Assembly: GCF_024166365.1 (NCBI RefSeq)
Contig: NC_064831.1
Span: forward strand, 24,852,768-24,916,767
Reading direction: 5' to 3'
From: Elephas maximus indicus
Taxonomy: Eukaryota > Chordata > Mammalia > Proboscidea > Elephantidae
DNA: 64,000 nucleotides
Of this stretch, positions 1-13,200 are shown piece by piece. The notes below the pieces were generated by a model. The model was not told where the DNA came from and did not search any database. It worked only from the letters and a program-made list of their open reading frames with translations. A program made the position numbers and the translations under genes. Numbering within the stretch: the stretch's first letter is position 1; each line of letters opens with the position of its first letter.

Positions 1-1405
1 ATGACTGCCTTCTGATCTATGTACGGGTTTCTCATGAGCACAATGAAGTGTTCTGGAATTCCACTCTTCACAGTGTTATCCATAATTTGTTATGATACAC
101 ACAGTCAAATGCCTTTGCATTGTCAATAAAACAGAGTTGTAAACATCTTTCTGGTATTCTCTGCTTTCAGCCAACATTCATCTGACATCAGCAATGATAT
201 TCACCTTGAATTTCTGTCAGTTCCCTGTCGATGTACTGCTGCAACTGACTGCGTTATCTTCAGCAAAATTTTACTTGCACGTGATATTAATGATATTGTT
301 CTATAATTTCTACATTCTGTTGAATCACCTTTCTTTTGGAATGGGAACAAATATGGATCTCTTCCAGTGGGTTGGCCTGTTAGCTGTCTTCCAAACTTCT
401 TGGCATAGACAAGTGAGTACCTCCAGTGTTGCATCTGTTTGTTGAAATATCTCAATTGGTGTTCTGTCAATTCCTGGGGCCTTTTTTTTTGCCAGTGCGT
501 TCAGTGCAGCTTGGACTTCTTCCTTCAATAACATTCATTCTGGATCATAATGCTACCTCATAAAATGGTTGAATGTTGACTAATTCTTTTTGGGACAGTG
601 ACTCTGTGTATTCCTTCCATCTTCTTTTGATACTTCCTGCGTCGTTCAATATGTTGCCCATAGAATCCTTCATCTTTGCAGTTTGAGGCTTGAATTTTTC
701 CTTCAGTTCTTTCAGCTTGAGAAATGCCAGGCATGTTTTTCTCTTTTGGTTTTCTATTTCCACATCTTTGCACATGCCATTATAATACTTTGTTTTCTCA
801 AGACTCCCTTCGAAATCTTCTGTTCAGCTCTTTTACTTCATCATTTCTTCCATTCACTTTAGCTGCTCTACATTCAAGAGCAAGTTTCAGAGTGTCTTCT
901 GACATCCGTTTTGGTCTTTTCTTTCTTTCGTGTCTTTTTAATGACCTTTTGCTTTCTTCATGTATGATGTCCTTGATGTTATTCCACAACTCATGTGGTC
1001 TTCAGTCATTAGTGTTCAATGTGTGAAAGCTAGTCTTGAGATGATTTCTAAATTCAGGTGGGATATACTCAAGGTGGTACTTTGGCTGTCATGGACTTAT
1101 TTTAATATTCTTCAGCTTCCACTTGAACTTGCATATGAGCAATTAATTGTCTGTTCCTTAGTCGGCCCCTGGCATTGTTTTGACTGTTGATATTGAGCCT
1201 CTCCAGTGTCTTCTTCCACAAGTGTAGTTAATTTGGTTCCTGTGTATTCCATCTGGTGGGCTTCGCATGTATGGTCACTGTTTATGTTGTTGAAAATGTT
1301 ATTTGCAGTGAATAAGTCATTGGTCTTGTGAAACTCTATCATGCGGTCTCTGGTGTCGTTTCTGTCACCGGGGTGTATTTTTCAAGTACTGATTCTTCTT
1401 CTTTA
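1..1405 (-). mobile_element. RTE-clade LINE (BovB-like), partial
   Basis: Antisense copy running off the left edge. Minus-strand frames carry the decayed RTE linker and RT N-terminal region (for example the segment around PGIDRTPIEIFQQ, 534-325). It aligns by eye with the copy at 11345-14445: the first bases match near 12240 and the right end matches near 13615. Frames are broken, so the copy is dead. Confidence 0.85.
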
Positions 1406-2024
1406 AAGCATACAATGCCTAAATGAAATCTTGTATCAGAATTTATGAATTTATTTGTCCACCTGTCCAGCTGTTTATTCCATGATTTATTTAATTTATG
1501 TAATATTTACTATGTATGAGGTTGCTCTAAGTTTTTGAGTGATATAAAGAATAAGACATGTGCAGAACTCTGAGAAATCATAATCTAATAAATTCATATT
1601 TTTATCTTTCAACGTTGTGCTATAACTCATTTTCCAGTGAACAGACGAATATAGAGACTAGTCTACAAGAAAAACAAATTCCTTCATCCAGTTCACAAAA
1701 GAGCATTTTTTTAATTCAGTCTGTGAATACAGGAGCATAGGTACGCACACGCGCGCGTGCGCACACTCACATGACCACATTCAGTCTGAATGACTACAAA
1801 TTTCTTATTACTTTACCTAGTAAATATATATGTGCATTCTTTTTACACAGACCTCAGCACACCCCCCATAAAATGTCTTATGTAAGAAACTTTTCTAAAG
1901 CAGTAATTCGTAAAAGTATATTCAATGAAATTATATTTTAATTATTCTAGTACGGGGCTTCTGAACAGCAACGCAAAGAAATACATAAGGCAGTAGAGAA
2001 TACAACAGTGATCCCATGTATATC

Positions 2025-2215
2025 TGGTCATTCTTTCTTGTGGGGGCCGTTCTGTGTGTTGTGGGATGTTTAGCAGCATCTCTGGCCTCTACCCCCACCA
2101 GACACCAGTAACATTGCTATCAGACTCCCAGTGTAATGATCAAAAAAGTCACCAGCCATTGTGACACGTCCCCTTGGGGGACAAAATCACTCTCAGTTGA
2201 GAAGCACTGTGCTAA
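2025..2215 (-). mobile_element. MER20 (hAT-Charlie DNA transposon)
   Basis: Matches the MER20 consensus as I remember it on the minus strand: 'gggatgtttagcagcatct', 'tggcctctacccccacc', 'tgtccccttggggg' and the end 'cagttgagaagcactg'. This is an old eutherian non-autonomous element, and the assignment is from memory. Confidence 0.75.
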
Positions 2216-2840
2216 GGTACAACCCTCAAGTTTTGAGAGAAATTCTCAATAATTCTCCTATATAGCGTACAAATGTTTTATCTCTTTTGCCTATCCCCGA
2301 ATTCACTGCAACTTTCGGAAACCAAAGAGAATATTTAAATTCCACATATAGAATTTATGATTCATCCTAAACCAGACCTCAGAATCGGTACATGAGGGCT
2401 GTTAAGCCTTGGTAATGGAAGTGAAAGGCAAGCAGTGGCCTTTGAGGTTCAGTAGAGAAAGTGATCTTTACAAACTGCTTGTTTCCTCAGCTAGTAATTT
2501 CATGTAAAATTTACCCTGTCAGTGCATGGGATCATCATAAGGGATACACACACCATCACCTGGCACCACATCTGTTCAAAACCTGTTCTGATTTATCAGC
2601 TGTAATTTTTCCACCAGTATATCCATCTGATTTTCAGACTTCTGCTCATTTAAAAGCTGTAATGATTAGTACCCTCCAAATTTTATATCTTTCTGTGATA
2701 AATGAAATGAGGGCTCTAGTCTTTAATATTTTATACGGCTTTAGGTACAGTACTCTTCAGTCAATCACTATTGCAGTCTCTATTACCTTATGTTAATAAA
2801 ATATGTTAATGGAACTTTTGGCTACTTTTGGTTCTATGAC

Positions 2841-3045
2841 AAAACCAAAACAAACCTGTTGCTGTCAACTCTATTCCAATTCTTGGTGACCCTGGGCGTT
2901 GCAGAGTACAGCTGTGCTCCACAGGGTTGTCTTGGCTCTAATCGTTAGGGAAGCAGATAGCCAAGTCCTTCTTCCGCTGAGTGGGTTTAAACCACCAACG
3001 CTTAGGTTAGTAGTCCAGCACAAAACACTGGTCCCACCACAGAGG
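2841..3045 (-). mobile_element. Long-type AfroSINE, diverged
   Basis: Antisense SINE with 'ccaaaacaaacctgttgctg' at its tail and the tRNA-like head at its right end. It carries the extra middle segment (near 'gtagggaagcagat') that separates the ~200-nt type from the ~155-nt type. Well diverged. Confidence 0.75.
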
Positions 3046-4697
3046 CTGTTAATACAACGAGCAGCAAGTGCTCAAGATAGTCAAAGTTTGTAATACTTTT
3101 AGGAAATCTGCTTTAGCTGTAAGAGATGGGCCAGAAAAGTCTCTTAAAAGAGCAGATACTCTCGAGGAATGAAATATAGAGCTTTTTAAAATGTAAGTAA
3201 TGCGAAACCACTGTTAAATAAACCGGATATGCATCCTACTGTTACAACAAACAGAAAAAATATTCCTGATAATATTATTTTGAAGCACAAGATAGCTTTC
3301 AGTAGGTAAATGGTCCTCATTTCCCATTCCCTCGGAAATATTTACTCCACATTAACCTAAGTAAATCTGAAAACATGGTCTTTGAATGACACTTGCTATA
3401 ATCCAAATTTCTATATTTCAGGGCAAAGGAGGATTCAGCAGGATGTATTTCCTTGAGCATCTATTTAGCCAGACACTATAATATGTTTCCCAAATGTTAC
3501 CTTATTTAATCCTCACATTTTGACAGGTTGGCGTTACCTCATCTGTCAATGAAGAAAGCTCAGAGAGGTTAATTATGTAGTCAAAGATTACACAGCAGTG
3601 GGATGTCTATGTGGTGAAACATTTTAGTATGTTGCAAAGTCGAGAAAAGATTAAAGAAATCCATCCTTAAGTGTGTGCGTGTAGATGTGTAAGGGAATGA
3701 TCCTTTGTTCAGAGCCTCCAGGAAAGGACTTTAGTCATATTGCAGAGTCAAGGGAACAGGGTGGCGGTGGTTGGGGGCAGGGAGATTGTGGGACAGAATA
3801 CTTTGGGGTCCAGCGTGTTTTTTTTTCATAGCAAGAAGTTGCCAATTACAAATATCAAGTAGTCCTAGCATGGGCCCTGGATAGACATGAAATGGCAGGA
3901 GTAATTGTCCTGGAATGACAGACAAAATTCATAAATGGGATTCTTCTAGAAGCTGGCCCTGGTTAAATATGCAGAAGAGAGCAACATTTCCACAAGCCCT
4001 GCAAATATTGTAGATGCTGACATAAATCAAAGAACAGCAAGTGACAGCAAGTAGAAAATATATTTGAAGAGACGTCTGCCTTTTCAAACACATGCTAAAG
4101 GCTAAAATCAAGTAGCTGTTACTGGAATTATCATTGAGTATTAGGGACATGAATATTAAAAATAAATCAATAATCATTTCTTTCAATATTAGGTTGCTGT
4201 TAATATAGCTACCTCATAACCAGAATGACTAAAATTCAGATGATAAAGTAAATGTCTTAGCCTATGCAAAATTAAGAGAAGAACTTTGAAACTCATTGAG
4301 CGAAAGATGAATAGATTTGATTATTTTTAAGTATTTTGGCTTTAACCTGATATTTACTAAGAGAGGCAATGTTTGTTTTTCTCACAGTGTACAAAAACAC
4401 TTTGCATTTAGTGTCCAACTGTGTGGAAAAAATGTGGTAAGCTGCCACCTCAGTTTCCCAGCCACGCGTGTGAACGCAGCCATATACTCACCCTTTAAGT
4501 GTCTGTAGTGATCATGATTCTGGCATGCATTCCTAGAATATCTGGGCCAAAGAATTTGTGCAGTTTGAGGGCTCTTAAAAGGGTGTACCAGATTATATAG
4601 CGCGTATATGTGTGCATGTTCCAGTTTCCCAGTGTCTTACTTTATAAACAATGTACAAATTTTATAAGCAAAAATAAGATGGCATTGTTATTTCGCT

Positions 4698-4900
4698 TGT
4701 TGGTGTTAGTTGTCTTCACATGGGCTCTGACTCATGACAGCATGACATGTAACTGTAGAACGTTCGTTGCTCAGTCCTGCTCCATCTTCATGATCATTGG
4801 CAGGTTTGGGCTTATCTTCCAATACTATGTGGATAATATTCTTGTTGTGAACCATAAGATTTTCAATGGCTACTTTTTAGAAGTAAGACTTCAACATACC
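4698..4900 (-). mobile_element. RTE/SINE 3'-tail fragment
   Basis: Antisense fragment with 'gctctgactcatgacagcat' and 'tcctgctccatcttcatgat', corresponding to the 3' end shared by the RTE and its SINEs. Boundaries are approximate. Confidence 0.55.
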
Positions 4901-5103
4901 TTTTTTGAGGACACAATTCATTCCATAACAAAGGTCTTTCAAAGAGCTTAATTTGTTAATATTGGCGAAATGTATTTTATCCAGTTGTTTTTGTTTACTA
5001 AGATATTATTTACATGTAAATAAAATCTTCCAATTTAAAGTATACAGTTAGGTGAATTTTCATATTATGAAATCATGTAATCACCTCTGTAATCAAGATA
5101 CAG

Positions 5104-5287
5104 CACCAAACCCACTGCCAGCGAGTCGATTCCAACTCACAGCCACCCTGTAGGGTTTCCAAGGCTGTAAATCTCTATGAAAACAGACTGCCACATCTTT
5201 CTCCTATGAAGCAGCTGGTGGTTTCAAACTACTGACCTTTCGGTTAGCAGACCATTGCTTTTAACTACTGTGCCACCAGAGCTCCTA
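5104..5287 (-). mobile_element. AfroSINE, antisense
   Basis: Tail 'gcgagtcgattccaactcac', middle 'tttccaaggctgtaaatctc', head ending 'gtgccaccagagctcct'. Long type with a 'gcagctggtgg' segment. Confidence 0.88.
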
Positions 5288-5519
5288 TAAGCTGTAGCAC
5301 AATTCCTCATTTTTCGGTTTCTTAAGCCATTTGCTCTGGATAGTCCTCCTTCTTCCTATTAGTCTGGCCCCAGACAACCACTGTTTTTTTTTTTTTTTTT
5401 TCTATCACTGTGTTTTTGCCTTTTCTAGAATTTTATATAATTGGAATCATAGAGCACATAGTCTTTTGTGCTTGGTTTCCTTTACCCTAAAACCATTAAG
5501 GGCATGGCAAACATAAAAC

Positions 5520-5690
5520 GTTATTTATTTATTCAACAACAAATATTTATTGAGTACTTATTGTGTGTCAGGCATGTGCTTGATGTGGGGACCACAGTGA
5601 TGAATAAGACAGATGAGCTTTGCTCTCATTTTGCATATAGATTTGTGAGAGACAGACACACAGTAAACCCTTAATAGCATAAATACAGAA
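5520..5690. repeat. Ancient mammalian interspersed repeat fragment
   Basis: Contains 'aatatttattgagtactta', 'gtcaggcatgtgcttga' and 'gatgaataagacagatgag', a very common old mammalian repeat motif string. I am not certain of the family name (L2/MIR-age). Confidence 0.5.
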
Positions 5691-5716
5691 GTGACAGTTG
5701 AAAACCTACCAAATTA

Positions 5717-6270
5717 CGTTGTCGTTATCATCAAGTTGGCGCCAACTCATGATGGATGACCTTATATATAACGTAACAAAAGAGTGCCGGTCCCACGCCA
5801 TCTTCCTGGCCGTTGGTATGTGCAAGTCCGTTTTTGTGGCTGTTTGTCTGTCCATCCCACTGAGGGTTTCCCTTTTTTTTGCTGACTTAACCAAACATGA
5901 TGCCCTTTTCTAGTGATTGATCTTGCCTGATGACATATCCAAAGTAAACAAGCCAGAGTCTTGCCATCCTTGCTTCTAAGGAACATCTGGTTTTATTTCT
6001 TTTAAGACTGATTTGTTCGTTCTTTTGGCGGTTTACAGTATATTCAGTATTCTTCAGCAATACCACAATTCGAATACATCAATTCTTCTGTTTTCCGTTT
6101 TCATTATCCAACTTTCACATGCATGTGAGGCAATTAAAAAGGCCATGGCTTGGGTCAGATGGACCTAGTCGTAAAAGTGTTCTTTGGTTTTAAAACCTTA
6201 AAGTCGTCTTTGGTAACAGACTTGCTCAATGCATTATGTCCTTTGATTCCATTACCGCTGCTTCCAAATG
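5717..6270 (-). mobile_element. RTE-clade LINE, 3' end fragment
   Basis: Antisense. It shares with 11345-11900 the ordered motifs for the RTE C-terminus and 3' UTR, such as 'ttgccatccttgcttctaag', 'tgatttgttcgttcttttgg' and 'ggccatggcttgggtcag'. 5' truncated. Confidence 0.85.
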
Positions 6271-6484
6271 TCAGTCTCCTGAAATTTTGTTTATCCTACT
6301 CATTTGGTCAGTATTAGAAATTTGAGTCATGTTCGTATAGAAGGCAAGATATAACAAAATTCAAAGCCAAGGAGATGTAAATAATGGCCATATTTTCCCT
6401 CCAAATAGAAAAATCAACGTATCTTCCTGGAACATTTCCTGGGTTGCATCTCTTCCACAAACCTTATAACCCTAAATGAGATAC

Positions 6485-6648
6485 CAAAAAACCCAAACCT
6501 GTTGCCACTGAGTCAATTTCAACTCATAGCAACCCTATAGGACAGAGTTGAAATGCCCCATTGTGTTTCCAAGGGGCAGCTGGTGGATTTGAACTGATGA
6601 TCTTTTGGTTAGCAGCTGAGCTCCTCACTACCGCGCCATCAGGGCTCC
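6485..6648 (-). mobile_element. AfroSINE, antisense
   Basis: Complete short-type copy: tail 'acctgttgccactgagtcaa', body 'aaccctataggacagag', head 'ccgcgccatcagggctcc'. Confidence 0.92.
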
Positions 6649-7176
6649 AAATGAGGTGTAGTTATCTACAAAGCTTAAATAGAATTAGGTTTATTTATTC
6701 ATTTTATTTACTCATTCCTTATTTCATGCTTTGTTACTTAGTGCTGGGAAATAACAAAGATGAAAAGAACACACTTCAAATGTCGTAATTGTTCAATTAT
6801 ATGAATATCTGTAGGTGACAATTTGCCCCTAGTCATTTGCAGTTTATTCATGTATTTTTCACTGAGCCAGCATTTCAGCAAACATACATTTAGTAATCCC
6901 TGCATGCTTGGTGAAGGGAATTCAGAAATAAGTAAGACATATTTTTCCATGCTTTTATAAAATATCTGAAATCAGAGAGTAGTTCTAATACAACAGGCTT
7001 TTAAATCTGATCTGGATATCTTCTAAAACCTTTCATTATGACCTGTAGGAAATAAATCAATCACTGACTTTTGCACCTGAAAAATATTTTTGAAGTGGGT
7101 TATATACAAATCACTTTGAAAAGTCAACATGCTTGATATAAATGAGCTTTTTTTTTTTTTTATTATTTCTTCAAAG

Positions 7177-7285
7177 GAAAGCCTTAACAGACATCGATAT
7201 TTGAATTCTCTATTTCCTAATGAAAACTCTACTGCCTCCTATGGAATAAATCAGTTTTCTTATTTGTTTCCTGAAGAGTTTAAAG
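7177..7285 (+). CDS. CTSO: CTSO exon 2
   Basis: 109 nt, residues 46-81 plus the first base of codon 82. It encodes propeptide sequence beginning [10 protein letters not shown] and ending FPEEFK, with an N-S-T glycosylation sequon at Asn62. The acceptor is a long T tract ending 'cttcaaag' and the donor is 'gtatgg'. Codon 46 is in phase 0 at the exon start, so exon 1 should end on a whole codon. Confidence 0.95.
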
Positions 7286-10200
7286 GTATGGTCTAATTGT
7301 TCTCTGAGTAGATTAATTTCCCAATTTTAACTTGTTCGTTTAACTTTTGAGGAATTGTTTAATTATAAATCTAGTAAATTGAGTAAAAGTTAACCTTTAT
7401 TAAGTATTTACAAACCCAAGTGTCAAGCATGTGCCAGGTGCTGAGAGTTAGAAAAATATATTGATGGCCAAACCAAAAAAAAAAAAATTGCCATCAAGGT
7501 GATTATGACTCATGGCAACCCAACCCCATGTGTTTCAGGGTAGAACTGTGCTCCATAGGATTTCCAATGGCTATGATATTTTGGGGAGCCCTGGTGGTGC
7601 TGTGGTTAAGACTTTGGCTGCTAACCAAAAGGTTGGCAGTTTGAATCCACCAGCTGGTCCTTGGAACCCCTATGGGGCAGCTCTACTCTGTCCTATAGGG
7701 TCACAATGAGTCAGAATCAACTCAATGGCAATGGCTTTTTTTTTTTTAGTTTATGATCTTTGCAGTTCCAGGCCTTTCTTCTGAGGCATCTCTGAGATGA
7801 CTCAAACCGCCAACCTTTTCGTTGGTAGCTAAGCACTTAAGTGTTTATGCAGCTGCTGAAAAGCATAATTATACACATTTCCATTTGGCTATAAGGGACA
7901 TTGTGTTTTATCACTTCTGCAGTTTTCCAGTGCTACTTCTGTTCAAGACACCCGTGGTTCCATAGGCTAATGTTAAAACAGATGATGTTGATTGTATCCA
8001 TTTTTATTGTTGGCCTGATTTTACCAGACAAGTCATTTTATCTGTCAACTCCAGCCTTATGTTAGGAATTCTTGTTTTTTGCTAGCTTTCAGCTGGATGT
8101 ATTTCCTGAAATGGAAAAACACAAAGAAAAATCTAGAATGACAAGCTTCCTCTTGGAAAGTTTCTACAATATGTTTCTTTTTGAAAATGTCCTAGAGAAA
8201 TAATTGTAAGGATCTCGCCCTATAATGTGTTACTGGTAGTATTTTCATTTCATGTTTCCATTCAGCAATTTATTTGAGAAGCAAGCCTTCCAGATTTCCC
8301 AGATACCCAACAGACCTACAAATGTCAATCACCAACGTATCCTTGCCAGTGAGATTTGACTGGAGAGAGAAGCATGTTGTAACGCAAGTGAGAAACCAGA
8401 AGATGGTAAGTTTCAGATTCTTTAAAAAAAAAAAAACTTAGCATCGGAAGGCATTATTGCGATCAAGTTCAGTCAAAAACTTGTAAATGGACTCATCATC
8501 TTTCTAGATAAAATCAAACCTCAATCATCCCAAAAATGGCAATGAAAGGAGACTCTCTGATGGGATGAGATGTAGACATCAGAGCCCTGACTTTAATTCC
8601 TGAAGCTCATCCTTCATTTGTGTGTCCTCATGGTGATAGCCATTGCCCTCAGCACACTCCCTCAGGGAGACTTCCTGTAGCTGGATCACAGACACCAGGC
8701 CTTCTATACAATAGCAGCTGGAAGGTTGGAGAAGGTAAACATGGCCACTAAATGGTAAGTGGTTCAAAAGGGAAACAATACTGAAAAAGTAACATTTACT
8801 AACAGCGTGGACTTATTCCTTGGGTTCTCATGCCTCATTCTCTGATCTCTATCAGAAGACCCTTTCCCTACCACAGCCTCCTGTGGGATCACACGTTTTC
8901 TAATCTGTGATCCTTAAAGGTGCAGTCAGTTCTGCTATACGGTGACATGCGTGTTCCTAAAAATCCCCACCTATGCAAAACTACTCAATAAAAGTGCTGG
9001 AGTTTATGGGAAACATGGAGATAGGAACACAGCACTCAAAAACTTTGTCAATGACACAAAAAAATAGGAAACTAATAAAAAATCTTAACAGCTTTACACA
9101 CATAAATGATTTAAAAAATAGGAGCAACAGAGGAAGAAGGGGAGTGGAGTCAGGAATAGGAGGAGGAAATGGAATGTGTGGCTCATTGTCTCCATGAAAA
9201 ACTGCCTCCTTTGTCATGAGATCAGAAGAACTGGATGGTGCCTGGCTATAATTATTGAGCATTTTGATCAAAGATTCTTTAGAAGAATCCTGATCAAAAG
9301 GGGGAAAGTGCAGGACATAATTTCAAATTATGATGGAATCCTGATTTTCTGGAGCTATGGAGGCTGGAAAAATCCCTGAAATTATTGCCCTGAGATAATC
9401 TTTGAACCATAAACTAAAAATATCCCTTGAAATCTTCTTAAATCCAAACAATAGTTTACTTAGTGAAGAATGCCTGCCTTGAGTATTGTGCTCTTTTAAG
9501 CTCTGTCTATATGGGATCAAACTGACAACAGTACCTTGAAAGATGGGAATCTTAGGGGACAGTGAATTTATGCTAATGGAGAAGGAACAACCCAGAAAAG
9601 GGGGATGCAAATGGTTGTACAACTCAAAGAGTGTCATCAGTGTCAATGAATTGTACATGTAGAAATTGTTGAATTGGTGTACTCCTGTGTGTATTCTGAA
9701 CAAAAACAAAAATAAATTATAAAAAATACATGAACACTGCAATAAATACAGTACTCTACCTTGAAAAACGGATCATGTATGCTTTTAGAAGCGAGCATTA
9801 GAAAGGTTGCAGCTTGTGAGTTAATGTGACATGGTGGAAGGAGTGCCATCTGAAAGTGCACAGAACGTTCTAACACTAGATGCGGATGGGTGTGGCTCAT
9901 AACACACGCAGTGAACTGAGGTAGCAGGTAGGTGATTGAGCTGTGTGCATGCACGTGTGTTGTGTATTTCTACAGAGCTCAGTTCAGCTGGGTACGGCTT
10001 TCTGTATTTTCCTACTGTATCTCTTGTAGATGAAATGACACATAAGCAAATGTTCTTGTTCCCTAATATATTAAACACTATAACAAACTTGGGTTTTCAA
10101 AACAAGTGTCATTAACAGTACTGACTGTATAGACGCCAGAGAGTGAGTCCCTAAAAGACCGATTTTCCTTCTATCCTACTTTTCTTCACCTCACCATTGG

Positions 10201-13200
10201 CATAGGGAATGTCAGTTGACTGCCCAAACCAGTTCCCTAACTTCAGGGGTATAATCTCAGTGTGTTTGCAGTGGAAACCGCAACAGTTCATTCAGCTTTC
10301 TCTTTTATGGTATGTTTTGCAGCCAAAAGTTTCTCAGTCTAGTTAGAATGATCCATTTTATTTCTCAGGTTCTGTATTGCTTGCTGTACGTTAAATTTTC
10401 CTGCCATTTCCTTTGCTTTATTATTGGATTCACGGTGAAGTGTCTTCTCACGTTCTTGCTTTAGCATCTCGCCCCTCGCACCTATTTGTATATACACTCA
10501 CAGATATTTGTCCAACAGCTATTAAAGTTTGTGAATTCCTTCTCCAAGTAAGGACTTACAGCTGTCCTTAGTATCCATTTGGTCTTTAATTTTTATATTG
10601 TACTTATTCGTATTATCTCAATCTACAAGTTATTTGCAGGGAGCAGCTGTTTAAATAAATAAAATAGACGTGTGTTGTTTTGGTTTGCAGCACCCATTAA
10701 TTGTTCCATTGTGGCAAAAGAAGTTGATTTTCATTTGCTCCTGCTCTCCTATGACATGTATGTGGGATACAATCTCAGATCCATGGATGGATCCAGAGTT
10801 AAGTCAATCAGTCCACCAAACTCCTGTAGCAGTGGTTGGTTCAGAGATGGGCTTGCACAGAGGTTGAATCACAGGACTAGTGTGGGAGCTATTGTAAAAA
10901 GTGGCTTACCCTTTTCTACTGTAAAAGAGGGCTTGTTCTTTTCTACTGAATGGCACCTGGAAGGCTATACCCCATTAGCTCATGACAACTAACTTGTGTC
11001 ATGAAGGAGAAAGTCTTTCTGAGAATGAAGCCAACAAAGGTAGAAGAGACACACCAAACCAGGAGACAGGGAGAGCCATGTCTGATGATGTCATAGACTG
11101 TCTTTATCCAGCCATGCTGGAAACCAAACTCACCCTAAACTCACCTCAGTAACCCTTTTCCTTAAACTGGACTTGGTTAGGATTTAACTGTTCATTTACT
11201 CCCTCCTAACTGTTATAACCCCAAAGAAGTGGTATCTGTGTGCAGAACGGTTTCTGTTTGTATTTTTCTTTCTTTCTCACATGCTGTTGACCATGTTTTA
11301 TCCTTATGCTGCTCTGCTTTCCAGTTTGAAGATAAGTAGTTGTTAAAGTTAGGTGCTGTTGAGTTGGTTCCTACTCAGAGAGACCCTATGCACAACAGAA
11401 CAAAATACTGCCTGTTCCTGCATCATCCTCACAAATCTTTGCTATGCTTGAGCCCATGATTGCAGTCACTGTGTCAATTCATCTTGTTGAGAATCTACCT
11501 CTTTTTAACTTACTCTCTATCAAGTATGATGTCTTTCTTCAGCAACTGGTCCCTCCCGATAACATGTCCAAAATAAGGGAGACAAATTCTCACCATCCTT
11601 GCTTCTAAGGAGCATTCTGGCTGTACTTCCTCCAAGACAGACTTGTTCATTCTTCTGGCAGTCCATTGCATATTCAATATTCTTCTTCAACACCATAATT
11701 CAAAGGCATCAGTGCTTCAGTCTTCCTCATTTGTTGTCTGACTGTCACATGCATATGAGGCCATTGAAAACGTCGTGGCTTGGGTGAGGCACACCTTAGT
11801 CTTAAAGTGACGTCTTTGCCTAATGCAGTGAATCATTTGATTTCTTGACTGCTGTTTTCCATGGATGTTGATTGTGGATCCAAGTAAAATGAAATCCTTA
11901 AGAACTTCAGTCTTTTCTCCATTTATCATGATGTTTCTTATTGGTCCAGTTGTGAGAACTTTTGTTTTCTTTATGTTGAGGTATAATCCATGGACTGAAG
12001 CCTGTGGTTTTTGATCTTCATCAGAAGTGCTTCAAGTCCTTTTCACTTTCAGCAAGCAAAGCTGTGTCATCTGCCTGTCACAAGTTGTTAATGAGTCCTC
12101 CTCCAATCCTGATGCCATGTTCTTCTTTGTGTAGTCCAGCTTCTTGGGTTATTTGCTTAGCATACAGATTGAATAAGTATGGTGAAAGGATACAACCCTG
12201 ATGCACACCTTTCCTGACTTTAACCACACAGTATCCCCTTGTTGTTTTTGAATGAGAACAGGTTCCTCATGAGCACAATTAAGCGTTCTGGAATTCTCAT
12301 TCTTGTCAGTGTTATCCATAATTTGTTATAATCCACACAGTCGAATGCATTTGCATAGTCAGTTAAACACAGGTAAACATCTTTCTGGTATTCTCTGCTT
12401 TCAACCATAATCCATCTGACATCAGCAATGGTATCCCTGGTTCCACATCCTCTTCTAAATCCTGCTTGAATTTCTGGCATTTCCCTATCTAGGTATTGCT
12501 GCAACAGCTTTTGAATGATCTTCAGCAAAATTTTACTTGTGTGTAATATTATTGATATTGTTCAATGACTTCCACATTGTTGGATCACCTTTCTTTGAAA
12601 TGGGTATAAATATGGACCTCTTCCAGTCCATTGGCCAAGTAACTGTCTTCCAAATTTCTTGGCATAGGCGAGTGAGCACTTCTGGAGCTGCATACATTTG
12701 TTGAAACATCTTAGTTGATATTCTTTCAATTCCTGGAGCCTTGTTTTTCATTAGTGCCTTCAGTGCCGCTTAGACCTCTTCCTTCAGTACCATCAGTTCA
12801 TAATCATATGCTACCTTATGAAATGGTTGAATGTTGACCAGTTCTTTTTGGTATGGTGACTCTGTATTCCTTCCTTCCATCTTCTTTTGGTGCTTCTTGT
12901 GTTGTTTAATATTTTTCCTGTAGAATCCTTCAATATTGCAACTCAAGGGTTGAATTTTTCCTTCAGTTCTTTCAGCTTGAGAAATGCCGAACATGTTCTT
13001 CCCTCTTGGTTTTCTATCTTCAGGCCTTTTCACATTTCATTGTAATACTTTGTCTTCTCGAACCACCCCTTGAAATCTTCTGTTCAGCTGTTTTACTTCA
13101 TCATTTCCTTCTTTTCCTTTAGCTACTCTTTCAAGAGCAAGTTTCAGAGTCTCTTCTGACATCCATTTTGGTCTCCCTTTCTTGTCTTTTTAATGACCCT

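Larger units (their letters stand above)
1..7176 (+). other. CTSO intron 1 (3' part)
   Basis: No GC-rich signal-peptide exon is visible, so this is taken as intron 1. It holds an RTE (1-1405), MER20 (2025-2215), SINEs (2841-3045, 5104-5287, 6485-6648), RTE pieces (4698-4900, 5717-6270) and MIR/L2-like tails near 3450-3620 and 5520-5690. I recognise nothing in 1410-2020, 2220-2840, 3050-3450, 3620-4690 and 6650-7140 beyond faint old-repeat resemblance. Confidence 0.8.
7286..8265 (+). other. CTSO intron 2
   Basis: 980 bp GT-AG intron. Its core is a SINE-in-SINE insertion (7468-7855). The stretch 7856-8265 shows nothing I recognise except the T-rich tract before exon 3. Confidence 0.9.

Noticed and set aside
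4610-4951. 113-codon plus-strand frame
   Set aside because: It overlaps an antisense RTE/SINE tail fragment and shows no protein family signature.
1-7176. Search for CTSO exon 1 (signal peptide, CpG-rich promoter)
   Set aside because: No GC-rich segment with a fitting frame and donor was found, so exon 1 is placed left of the window.
12220-12528. 102-codon minus-strand frame resembling a polymerase
   Set aside because: It is the RT part of the RTE element at 11345-14445; surrounding frames are broken and collinear with the element.
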